Shown here one piece after another: positions 1 to 5,300 of a stretch of DNA of 5,375 nt. Positions within the stretch are counted from its first letter, which is position 1; every line of letters begins with the position of its first letter. The translations under genes were made by a program, and so were the position numbers. This DNA is from Caldifarciminota bacterium (GTDB taxonomy: Bacteria; Hydrothermota; UBA3072; WFRC01), in NCBI GenBank assembly GCA_015486685.1, contig WFRC01000154.1, forward strand, positions 1 through 5,375. The letters run 5' to 3'. The notes under the pieces are model-generated. The model was not told the origin of the DNA and ran no database searches. It was given only the letters and a program-made list of their open reading frames with translations.

Positions 1-216
1 AGTAAAGGAAGGGGTGTCTTAAAATGGCTCTCTGACAGCAAATGGGACTTTGTATTGGCAATTGGTGATGATTGGACAGATGAAGAAGTCGTTGAAGTCT
101 TACCAGAATGGGCATACTCAATCAAGGTAGGAGTAGGTATTTCAAAGGCAAAGTTCAATATCCCTTCATACATTGAGGTTAGAGCATTATTAAAAGAAAT
201 GGGCAAGGTATGGTAG
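1..216 (+). CDS. otsB: Trehalose-6-phosphate phosphatase domain, C-terminal part (partial, 5' end outside window)
   Basis: Frame 1 is open from the first base to TAG at 214-216, giving the last 71 residues of a protein that starts upstream. Residues 1-3 (SKG) fit HAD motif III with its conserved Lys. Residues 22-28 (GDDWTDE) are HAD motif IV, whose aspartates bind Mg2+. The tail, with IKVG, SKAKFN and EVRALLKEM, matches the end of trehalose-6-phosphate phosphatases, which release trehalose and phosphate in the cytosol. The Trp inside GDDWTDE is familiar from phosphatase domains fused behind a trehalose-6-phosphate synthase, so the whole gene is probably a bifunctional OtsA-OtsB. That is inference, because the N-terminal part is not visible. 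TGA follows the TAG in frame, giving a double stop. The next gene, treT, also makes trehalose, which supports the call. The family is secure; fusion versus stand-alone is not. Confidence 0.85.
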   Translation, partial: SKGRGVLKWLSDSKWDFVLAIGDDWTDEEVVEVLPEWAYSIKVGVGISKAKFNIPSYIEVRALLKEMGKVW

Positions 217-230
217 TGAGAAAAATTTTT

Positions 231-268
231 ATTGGGGACGGTGCTTGTTTTATTGGGGACGGTGCTTG
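231..268. repeat. Two short direct repeats, ATTGGGGACGGTGCTTG
   Basis: The 17-base word ATTGGGGACGGTGCTTG occurs at 231-247 and again at 252-268, a spacing of 21 bases, separated only by TTTT. A third exact copy lies at 357-373, inside the second unit of the larger tandem repeat. Diverged relatives (ATTGGGGGCAACGCAAG) start at 292 and 397. GGGGACGGT words of this kind recall dispersed intergenic REP-like sequences seen in other bacteria, some of them near IS200-like REP-associated transposases. That resemblance is from memory and was not searched. No transposase gene is in the window. Confidence 0.75.
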
Positions 269-314
269 ACTCTGTGACACTACTTACACTTATTGGGGGC
301 AACGCAAGTCTGTC

Positions 315-330
315 TGCGTAAGGTTACGCA
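315..330. repeat. Palindrome in repeat unit 1
   Basis: TGCGTAA at 315-321 is the exact reverse complement of TTACGCA at 324-330, with only GG between. As a hairpin it would need to open to a four-base loop. As duplex DNA it is a 16-base near-perfect dyad that could be a protein-binding or REP-type core. TGCTTG at 263-268 can also pair with CAAGCA at 331-336, enclosing most of the unit. Confidence 0.75.
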
Positions 331-419
331 CAAGCAGGCAAAAAATTGATTGTTTTATTGGGGACGGTGCTTGACTCTGTGACACTACTTACACTTATTG
401 GGGGCAACGCAAGTCTGTC

Positions 420-435
420 TGCGTAAGGTTACGCA
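420..435. repeat. Palindrome in repeat unit 2
   Basis: This is the same TGCGTAA-GG-TTACGCA dyad as in unit 1, exactly 105 bases downstream (arms 420-426 and 429-435). The two copies make a phased pair of palindromes upstream of treT. Confidence 0.75.
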
Positions 436-470
436 CAAGCAGGCAAAAAATTGATAACTATATCAAAACC

Positions 471-525
471 AGTGGATTTACCCTATTAGATAGTAAACAT
501 CTAACGGGGTGGGGAAAAATCCACT
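471..525 (+). promoter_or_regulatory. Imperfect hairpin in the treT leader (possible regulatory element or small inverted-repeat element)
   Basis: Three nested pairings are visible. AGTGGATTT (471-479) pairs with AAATCCACT (517-525). ACCC (480-483) pairs with GGGT (507-510). TTAGAT (486-491) pairs with ATCTAA (499-504) around a seven-base loop. The right side carries an unpaired GGGGAA (511-516), so the structure is asymmetric. It lies 42 bases before the treT start codon. A second stem, AAAAATC (515-521) with GATTTTT (529-535), uses part of the same right arm, so the two cannot form together. It could be an attenuator-like leader, a small mobile inverted-repeat element, or a coincidental palindrome. 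It does not match a riboswitch class I recognise. Confidence 0.5.
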
Positions 526-556
526 AAAGATTTTTGACAATACTGGCAAAAAAAAT

Positions 557-562
557 AGGAGG
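557..562 (+). promoter_or_regulatory. Ribosome binding site of treT
   Basis: A complete AGGAGG stands five bases before the ATG at 568. It is the strongest Shine-Dalgarno sequence in the window and fixes the treT start. Confidence 0.9.
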
Positions 563-567
563 TTTTA

Positions 568-1779
568 ATGAGAAGAAGCCTGGAAGATTACAGAGAGATT
601 GTAGGAGATGAAGTAATATCAAACATCTATAGAAAGGCAAGGAGACTTTATGGCAAGCATATATTACATATAAATTCTACATTTCAGGGAGGGGGAGTTG
701 CGGAAATGTTAACATCTCTTGTCCCATTGATGAATGATATTGGGCTGGAGGCAGGGTGGAGAATTTTACATGGAAATCCTGATTTTTTTACAATAACAAA
801 AAAATTTCACAATGCGCTTCAGGGAGGGAATATAAATCTCTCTGAGATGAAAAAGCAGTTATATCTCCAGACAAATGAAAATTTCTCCACCTATACACAT
901 ATAGACCACGATTGTGTGTTTATACATGACCCTCAACCATTGGCACTTGTAAAATTTTACAGAAAAAGACAGCCGTGGATATGGCGATGTCATATTGACC
1001 TTTCAAATCCCAATAAAGAATTATGGGATTATGTCGAAAATTTTATTCTCAGATATGATGCAGTGATATTTTCAAGTAAAAGATATATAAAAAAAGGACT
1101 CCCTGTAGAACAGAAGATTGTATATCCTGCAATTGACCCCCTTTCGCTCAAAAATAAGGAATTATCTGAAAACGATATGTTAAAATACATTAAAAAATCT
1201 AATATACCTATGGATAAACCTGTGATTGCTCAGGTATCAAGGATGGATAGATGGAAAGACCCTGAAGGCTTACTTGAAGTTTTTAAGTATGTAAAAGAAG
1301 AAATAGATTGCAGACTTGTATATTGTTATAGTTCAGCATCAGATGACCCTGAATCAATGGACATATATAGGAAGGTATATAATAAAGCAAAAAAATGGGT
1401 AGATACAGGAGATATAATATTTGTTATAGGTAATAATAATATTCTGGTAAATGCAATTCAAAGGTTTGCCGATGTGATTGTCCAGAAATCTATAAAGGAA
1501 GGCTTTTGCCTTGCTATCACAGAGGCACTCTGGAAGGAAAAACCTGTCATCGCCTCAAATGTAGGCGGAATACCTTTGCAGATAAAAGATGGTGAAAATG
1601 GATTTCTGCTTGACCCTCAGGATACAAAGGGATTTGCCGAAAAGATTGTGCAGGTCTTAAAACACCCTGAGATAGGCAAAGAAATGGGTAAAAAAGCAAA
1701 AGAGGTTGTAAAAAAGAAATTTCTTATTACACGCTTACTTTCAGATTATTTAGATATCCTGAACGAGATGATAAATTAA
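568..1779 (+). CDS. treT: Trehalose glycosyltransferring synthase (TreT), family GT4
   Basis: TreT joins glucose from an NDP-glucose to free glucose, giving trehalose in one reversible cytosolic step. The 403 residues fit the usual length of this GT-B fold enzyme. The N-terminal domain has HINSTFQGGGVAE (34-46), HNALQG (81-86), HDPQP (120-124) and RCHIDLS (140-146), all hallmarks of archaeal and thermophile TreT. The C-terminal domain has QVSRMDRWKDP (222-232) with the donor-phosphate-binding Arg225 and Lys230. The E-X7-E element is EGFCLAITE (311-319), with Glu311 and Glu319, followed by NVGGIPLQIKDGENGF. Cys314 stands where most GT4 enzymes have Gly. The ATG at 568 is chosen because AGGAGG is five bases upstream and the N-terminus aligns with the family. 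The gene follows a trehalose-6-phosphate phosphatase on the same strand but is separated from it by repeats, so it may have its own promoter. Donor preference (UDP, ADP or GDP) cannot be read from the sequence. Confidence 0.9.
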   Translation: MRRSLEDYREIVGDEVISNIYRKARRLYGKHILHINSTFQGGGVAEMLTSLVPLMNDIGLEAGWRILHGNPDFFTITKKFHNALQGGNINLSEMKKQLYLQTNENFSTYTHIDHDCVFIHDPQPLALVKFYRKRQPWIWRCHIDLSNPNKELWDYVENFILRYDAVIFSSKRYIKKGLPVEQKIVYPAIDPLSLKNKELSENDMLKYIKKSNIPMDKPVIAQVSRMDRWKDPEGLLEVFKYVKEEIDCRLVYCYSSASDDPESMDIYRKVYNKAKKWVDTGDIIFVIGNNNILVNAIQRFADVIVQKSIKEGFCLAITEALWKEKPVIASNVGGIPLQIKDGENGFLLDPQDTKGFAEKIVQVLKHPEIGKEMGKKAKEVVKKKFLITRLLSDYLDILNEMIN

Positions 1780-1885
1780 AGGTTATTTGTATTCGGTGTT
1801 ATTACACTTTAAGTGGGAAGTGGAAACTAAGAAGTGGGAAGTGAATGAGTAGATGAGTTTATTGAGTTAAAATTGGCATTTCCCC
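1780..1885. other. Intergenic gap between convergent treT and mltG
   Basis: The 106 bases between the two stop codons hold no strong hairpin followed by a T-run in either direction. The only dyad is a weak GTGT-TATT-ACAC at 1798-1809. AAGTGGGAAGTG occurs at 1811-1822 and 1832-1843, a 21-base spacing, as a minor direct repeat. If termination occurs here it is not by an obvious intrinsic terminator. Confidence 0.5.
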
Positions 1886-2923
1886 CTACGAGTTTCTCCG
1901 CATTCTCTGGACTCTTCTTTTTGCCTTTATATGTGCCTTCATTGTCTTTGAAAATATATGACTACCATCCCCCCTGGAAACATAATATAAATAATGGGTT
2001 CTTGCAGGATGAAAGGCCGCCTCAATAGATTTTAATCCAGGACTGGCAATAGGACCGGGTGGTAACCCTCTATGGATATATGTATTATATGGAGATTTTA
2101 CCCTTAAATCAGAATATAATAATTTATTTTTGTGTGCGGGCAGGGCATATTGGACTGTTGCATCTACCTGAAGTCTCATTCTCCTTTTTAATCTATTGTA
2201 TATTACACTTGCAATAATAGGCCTTTCTCTATCCAGCATAGCCTCTTTTTCTATCATTGATGCAACAGTAATAATCTGTTCTATCGTATACCCCATTTCC
2301 ATTGCCCTTTCTCTGAGGCTGTCATCTATAATATTTAAGGTTTTTTTTATCATTACACTTAAAATAGATGAGGATGATTCCCCTTTCGAAAATATATAAG
2401 TATTTGGGAAGAGAAAACCTTCGGCAGTATTTGCATTTATACCTGCGGAATGAACAAAAAAATCATCCCGGGCAAGATTTACAAAATTCAGGGAATCAAT
2501 ATCTGCTTTTTGTTTAAGAATATGGGCAATCTCTTCAATCGTTAATCCTTCAGGTATAACAACTTTTACCTTTACCATCGGACCTTTCAAAAGAGTAGCC
2601 AATACCTTTCTTGGGTTCATAATGTATGAAAATTTATACCATCCTGCTTGAAGTTTTTCTCCCTTCCCATACAATTTTACCAATACAATAAATCCTTCTT
2701 TATCCTGTATTACTTTATTTTTTTTCAAAATATTGGCAATTTCTTTAAGATTGGCACCTTTCGGAATCTTAACAGTAATCATACCAATATGCTTATGAGG
2801 CAATAGTATAACAGTAAAAACGAGCAATACAATGAGTATAAAAAGTATTGTAAGAAGAATAAAATACTTATTGTCTTTTCTTCTCAAGAAATGCTTCCAG
2901 AATAATAGTAGCCGCAATTTCAT
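1886..2923 (-). CDS. mltG: Endolytic murein transglycosylase MltG (YceG family)
   Basis: MltG cuts nascent glycan strands inside the chain at the inner membrane, leaving 1,6-anhydro-MurNAc ends, and is thought to set where strands stop growing. The 345 residues have the family layout: a short basic cytoplasmic start, one membrane helix at about 21-41, a LysM-like region (ITVKIPKGANLKEIANIL, 49-66), then the catalytic YceG domain. ASMIEKEA (221-228) holds the expected catalytic Glu225. RLQVDATVQYAL (250-261), YNTY with GLPPGPIASPG (286-296), and YLYYV...GSHIFSKT (311-327) are the other conserved blocks. It is last in the aldolase-SpoIID-RuvX-MltG run. The ATG at 2923 overlaps ruvX by 56 bases and has only a weak AGGGAAG (2928-2934) upstream. 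A TTG at 2887 would cut the overlap to 20 bases and keep the membrane helix, so the start is uncertain while the family is not. Confidence 0.93.
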   Translation of the reverse strand: MKLRLLLFWKHFLRRKDNKYFILLTILFILIVLLVFTVILLPHKHIGMITVKIPKGANLKEIANILKKNKVIQDKEGFIVLVKLYGKGEKLQAGWYKFSYIMNPRKVLATLLKGPMVKVKVVIPEGLTIEEIAHILKQKADIDSLNFVNLARDDFFVHSAGINANTAEGFLFPNTYIFSKGESSSSILSVMIKKTLNIIDDSLRERAMEMGYTIEQIITVASMIEKEAMLDRERPIIASVIYNRLKRRMRLQVDATVQYALPAHKNKLLYSDLRVKSPYNTYIHRGLPPGPIASPGLKSIEAAFHPARTHYLYYVSRGDGSHIFSKTMKAHIKAKRRVQRMRRNS

Positions 2924-3287
2924 CTATCTTCCCTTTATTTTTTGATGGTTTCTTTTTTAGTGAATGGATAATCCTTTTTGCCTCCACAGATGTCCACCTC
3001 TCATCAATGAGGTGAACTGGAATACCTGCTTTGTCTTCTATCTCTTTTGCTACCAATTTTGACTCCTGTGCCCTCTTCCCTACGCTTCCATCCATATTTA
3101 ATGGATACCCAAGGACTATTCCTTCAATTGAATATTCTTTCATTATATATTCCAATTCTGTATATAGGTCTTTTCTATGAATTGTCTTATAAGGATATGA
3201 AAGAGTCTGCATTTCATCTGTTAAGGCAAGCCCTACCCTTTTTGCTCCTAAATCAACGCCTAAAAATCTTTTTCCTGCATTTACCAT
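2868..3287 (-). CDS. ruvX: RuvX (YqgF), Holliday-junction-resolvase-like nuclease of 16S rRNA 5' maturation
   Basis: YqgF/RuvX is an RNase H-fold protein, long annotated as a putative Holliday junction resolvase and linked in E. coli to processing of the pre-16S rRNA 5' end. The 139 residues match the normal length. FLGVDLGAKRVGLAL (8-22) holds the first acidic residue, Asp12. VLGYPLNMDGSVG (58-70) is the signature loop, LIDERWTS (93-100) contributes Glu96, and KIDEIAATIIL (120-130) contributes Asp122. All three active-site acids expected for the fold are therefore present. The ATG at 3287 overlaps the end of the SpoIID gene by seven bases and has no strong ribosome binding site, consistent with translational coupling. 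Its 3' end overlaps the annotated start of mltG. RuvX next to MltG is a pairing I recall from many bacterial genomes, which agrees with both calls. Confidence 0.93.
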   Translation of the reverse strand: MVNAGKRFLGVDLGAKRVGLALTDEMQTLSYPYKTIHRKDLYTELEYIMKEYSIEGIVLGYPLNMDGSVGKRAQESKLVAKEIEDKAGIPVHLIDERWTSVEAKRIIHSLKKKPSKNKGKIDEIAATIILEAFLEKKRQ

Positions 3288-4489
3288 AATTTCTTTATTT
3301 TTATTCCTTTATAATAATGTTTCAAAATTTGCTTATAATTATAACCTTCCCTTGCCATTTCAATTGCACCGTATTGCGACATTCCAACACCATGTCCAAA
3401 TCCCTTTCCCACTATTAAAACTTTGTTCCCCCTTATTTTAACATCAAAACAGGCACTTTTTAATGAACCACGGCTGTCAGCAAAAAGCATTCTTACCTTA
3501 TCCTTTCTAATTGTAATTTTGCCTTTATCTGTATTTACCACAATCATTTTTACCATACCGGACCGATTCTTTCCCTTTAATGTCAACCTCCTAACAAAAT
3601 GAACACTCTTTCCCGTTAATCTATCAATATTTTTCTTTACTGTCTCAAAAAATGCCTTCTTTTCATAAACCCTTATCCATCTATAATGCGGTGAGAATCT
3701 GGAAAATGCCTTCCCGTATCTTCCGTCATATACACTCCTCAAATATGGAACCTTTTTCCCCCAAACATCTTCACTATTCGCAGTTCTACCCCAGCTTGTA
3801 GAAAAATATTTCGCATCAATAGGATTCCTTCTATAAGTTGCAACCTCCCCCCTGGTTTGTTTTACTGCCTTATCAGATATAGGTGATTCTGCATTTACTC
3901 CCCCATAAACCTGGTCATAGGTTGTAGGCACAACATCATAAATACCTTTTCTTTTGAGACTTCTGACAACATAGGTTCTTGCCGCAACTGCCTGAGCCTT
4001 TAAGGCATCAATTAATTTCTCATTTAGTTTCCCTATCTCTAATGGGACAACCCCCTGCACATAACTTTCAATATCAACAACATTTATAACAAATATATCA
4101 CCCTTTTTCACAATCAAAATATAACCTCTGTAAGGCTTTCCTTCTAAATATATTATCCCATTTTCCACAGGATAAATTTTTACAGGATATTCGGGGCGCT
4201 GGATAACCTTTTTATAGCCTACCTTAATCTTTAGTTCGGGATTAGTGGAGATTTCTATTACACCAGGAAATATACCTGATTTTCTGCCTGTATATATTTT
4301 AAGCCCAATGTCAGACGCGATAGAGATATGTGAAGAATTTCTTTTTAACAATACCCTTACCTGAGGTATTTTTTGACCTTTAATTGTGTAGTATTTCTGA
4401 TAAGCACAAGAATTCAATAATAATATTATTACAATTATAAAAACTTTTTGAAAACGGATGTTATCTCCTTTGTGTAATTCTTCCCACAA
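3281..4489 (-). CDS. SpoIID/LytB-domain lipoprotein (putative septal/denuded-glycan lytic transglycosylase)
   Basis: SpoIID-domain proteins cleave peptidoglycan glycan strands, in spore-formers after stem peptides are removed; in other bacteria they are called LytB-like. Residues 16-28 form a hydrophobic signal ending in LNSC, with Cys28 as the likely lipidated residue, so the protein is exported and anchored. IESYVQGVVPLEIG (140-153) holds the probable catalytic Glu151. ALKAQAVAARTY (162-173), YDQVYGG (191-197), NSEDVWG (238-244) and GHGVGMSQYGAIEMAREGYNYKQILKHYYKG (365-395, read as blocks GHGVGMSQYG and ILKHYYKG) complete the family pattern. The usual SGG before this region is SWGRT (232-236). 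The coordinates use TTG at 4489, the longest canonical start, but it lacks a ribosome binding site and gives an acidic leader. AAAGGAG at 4465-4471 points instead to codon 11, an ATC at 4459, which would give the compact leader MRFQKVF. No other proteins of sporulation are seen. Confidence 0.88.
   Translation of the reverse strand: MWEELHKGDNIRFQKVFIIVIILLLNSCAYQKYYTIKGQKIPQVRVLLKRNSSHISIASDIGLKIYTGRKSGIFPGVIEISTNPELKIKVGYKKVIQRPEYPVKIYPVENGIIYLEGKPYRGYILIVKKGDIFVINVVDIESYVQGVVPLEIGKLNEKLIDALKAQAVAARTYVVRSLKRKGIYDVVPTTYDQVYGGVNAESPISDKAVKQTRGEVATYRRNPIDAKYFSTSWGRTANSEDVWGKKVPYLRSVYDGRYGKAFSRFSPHYRWIRVYEKKAFFETVKKNIDRLTGKSVHFVRRLTLKGKNRSGMVKMIVVNTDKGKITIRKDKVRMLFADSRGSLKSACFDVKIRGNKVLIVGKGFGHGVGMSQYGAIEMAREGYNYKQILKHYYKGIKIKKLW
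4465..4471 (-). promoter_or_regulatory. Strong ribosome binding site inside the annotated 5' end of the SpoIID gene
   Basis: On the - strand AAAGGAG is followed after five bases (ATAAC) by an ATC codon (4459-4457) in the SpoIID frame. This is the same spacing as at treT. It lies downstream of the only canonical start codon (TTG, 4489), so it argues that translation begins at the ATC. Otherwise the base after AT has been mutated or misread from G to C. Confidence 0.6.
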
Positions 4490-4507
4490 TAATATTTATC
4501 AGAAAAC

Positions 4508-5131
4508 TCACTTAATTTTCCATGCCTTTTTCAACTTTTCAATCTCTTTTTTCGAAAGGATATTCGTACTACCAAGCATTTTTGAAAGAAGCATTACCTT
4601 TGCAAGATATTCAACCCTTTCTGCCCTGTAATATGCCTCATCTAAATCCTTTCCGACTGTTACCACACCATGATTTGCAAGCAAAATTGAATTATGCGAT
4701 TTCAATAACGCTTTAATAGAATTTGGCACCTCATCTGTTGATGGTGTAGCATAAGGTGCAACGGGAATAATAATATCAGAAAGCACTGCCTCCGCAATTA
4801 TAGGCTCAATGGGAATATGTGCAACAGCAAATGCGGTGGCATAAGGTGAATGTGTATGGACAACAGCAAAAACATCATTCCGCTCTTTATATATCTTTGT
4901 ATGCATTTTATATTCGGAAGAAGGTCTTCCTCCTTCTAATGTATTACCGCTTACATCCATCTTTACAATATCTTCCTTTTTCATCTCCCACTTTGAGACA
5001 CCAGAAGGGGTAATCAAAATACCATTGTTCATTTTTACACTTATATTCCCATCTGTTGCAAGAATCAGGTGGGCTTCTTTCATCCGTTTCCCAACTTCAA
5101 CAATTTTTTCTCTAATTGTATCTTCTTCCAT
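4508..5131 (-). CDS. Class II aldolase/adducin family protein, L-fuculose-phosphate aldolase type
   Basis: These zinc enzymes cleave a sugar 1-phosphate (fuculose- or deoxyribulose-1-phosphate) into dihydroxyacetone phosphate and an aldehyde in the cytosol. The 207 residues are typical in length. TDGNIS (26-31) and ITPSGVSKWEM (40-50) form the phosphate-binding part. SSEYKMHTKIYKER (71-84) carries Glu73, the likely acid/base. HTHSPYATAF (92-101) supplies zinc ligands His92 and His94, and ANHGVVTVG (152-160) supplies His154. AYYRAERVEYLAKV (166-179) is the conserved helix. These match E. coli FucA positions closely, so activity is likely, but the exact sugar cannot be told: fuculose-, rhamnulose- or 5-deoxyribulose-phosphate aldolase are all possible, as is methylthioribulose-phosphate dehydratase. 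The ATG at 5131 fits the family N-terminus although no ribosome binding site precedes it. It is the first gene of the - strand run, 18 bases before the SpoIID gene. Confidence 0.87.
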   Translation of the reverse strand: MEEDTIREKIVEVGKRMKEAHLILATDGNISVKMNNGILITPSGVSKWEMKKEDIVKMDVSGNTLEGGRPSSEYKMHTKIYKERNDVFAVVHTHSPYATAFAVAHIPIEPIIAEAVLSDIIIPVAPYATPSTDEVPNSIKALLKSHNSILLANHGVVTVGKDLDEAYYRAERVEYLAKVMLLSKMLGSTNILSKKEIEKLKKAWKIK

Positions 5132-5200
5132 TTGATTTCGTTTGTTTTTCCCTCTCTTTTTAAGACCCTTCGTGGAATTTATCCCGAGTGAAGCGAAAGA

Positions 5201-5234
5201 CTCAGTGTGACAGTGAGAACGCTGTCATTCTGAG
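5201..5234. repeat. Imperfect inverted repeat, CTCAGTGTGACAG / CTGTCATTCTGAG
   Basis: CTCAGTGTGACAG (5201-5213) and CTGTCATTCTGAG (5222-5234) are inverted copies matching at 11 of 13 positions, with an eight-base spacer (TGAGAACG). The flanks continue in a loosely mirrored way (GCGAAAGA on the left, GGCTCTGCCGAAGAATC on the right). This looks like two related dispersed repeats placed head to head. On the - strand it lies upstream of the aldolase gene. Confidence 0.7.
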
Positions 5235-5268
5235 GCTCTGCCGAAGAATCTCTCTCTTTTTTAACTAC

Positions 5269-5287
5269 GCAACGGCACGGTCGTTGC
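5269..5287. repeat. Short inverted repeat GCAACG / CGTTGC
   Basis: GCAACG (5269-5274) and CGTTGC (5282-5287) are perfect six-base arms around a seven-base spacer. It is GC-rich within AT-rich surroundings and part of the repeat patchwork. No T-run follows on either strand to suggest a terminator. Confidence 0.5.
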
Positions 5288-5300
5288 ACTCCAGATTCAC

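Larger units (their letters stand above)
245..455. repeat. Exact tandem duplication, period 105 bases, two copies
   Basis: The segment 245-350 is repeated without a mismatch at 350-455, so the period is 105 and the copy number just over two. The identity breaks at 244/349 (C versus A) on the left and 351/456 (T versus A) on the right. Each unit carries one GGGGACGGTGCTTG word, a GTGACACTACTTACAC stretch, a GGGGGCAACGCAAG stretch and a short perfect palindrome, and ends with CAAGCAGGC followed by an A-run. Perfect identity indicates a recent duplication or ongoing homogenisation. The units contain no start codon with a credible reading frame. Confidence 0.93.
217..567. other. Gene-free stretch between otsB and treT, filled with repeats and a hairpin
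   Basis: I see no credible coding region in these 351 bases. From left to right it holds a T-rich run, two short GGGGACGGTGCTTG-type repeats, an exact two-copy tandem repeat of period 105, an imperfect hairpin at 471-525, and a purine-rich leader with the treT ribosome binding site. The repeats differ from the flanking genes in base composition, with G-rich patches inside an AT-rich genome. This suggests an inserted or expanded repeat element rather than decayed coding sequence. Confidence 0.7.

Noticed and set aside
245..455. CRISPR array
   Set aside because: Two adjacent identical 105-base units without variable spacers; units are far too long and there is no repeat-spacer pattern.
529..535. 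Terminator for the upstream trehalose gene (hairpin 471-525 followed by TTTTT)
   Set aside because: The T-run begins five bases after the stem and is only five long, and the stem has an asymmetric six-base bulge, so it does not fit an efficient intrinsic terminator.
534..539. TTGACA resembling a -35 box upstream of treT
   Set aside because: No -10-like hexamer lies 16-18 bases downstream; that position is occupied by the ribosome binding site, leaving no room for a transcript leader.
2196..2399. Open frame of 67 codons on the + strand
   Set aside because: It lies wholly inside mltG on the opposite strand, has no ribosome binding site and matches no family; it mirrors the AT-rich codon use of mltG.
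3047..3289. Open frame of 80 codons on the + strand
   Set aside because: It is antisense to ruvX, whose active-site motifs are all intact, and its hydrophobic translation is a by-product.
4522..4716. Open frame of 64 codons on the + strand
   Set aside because: It is antisense to the well-conserved C-terminal part of the aldolase, with no ribosome binding site or recognisable motif.
4819..5013. Open frame of 64 codons on the + strand
   Set aside because: It is antisense to the aldolase region that encodes the zinc-binding histidines; no independent coding signal.
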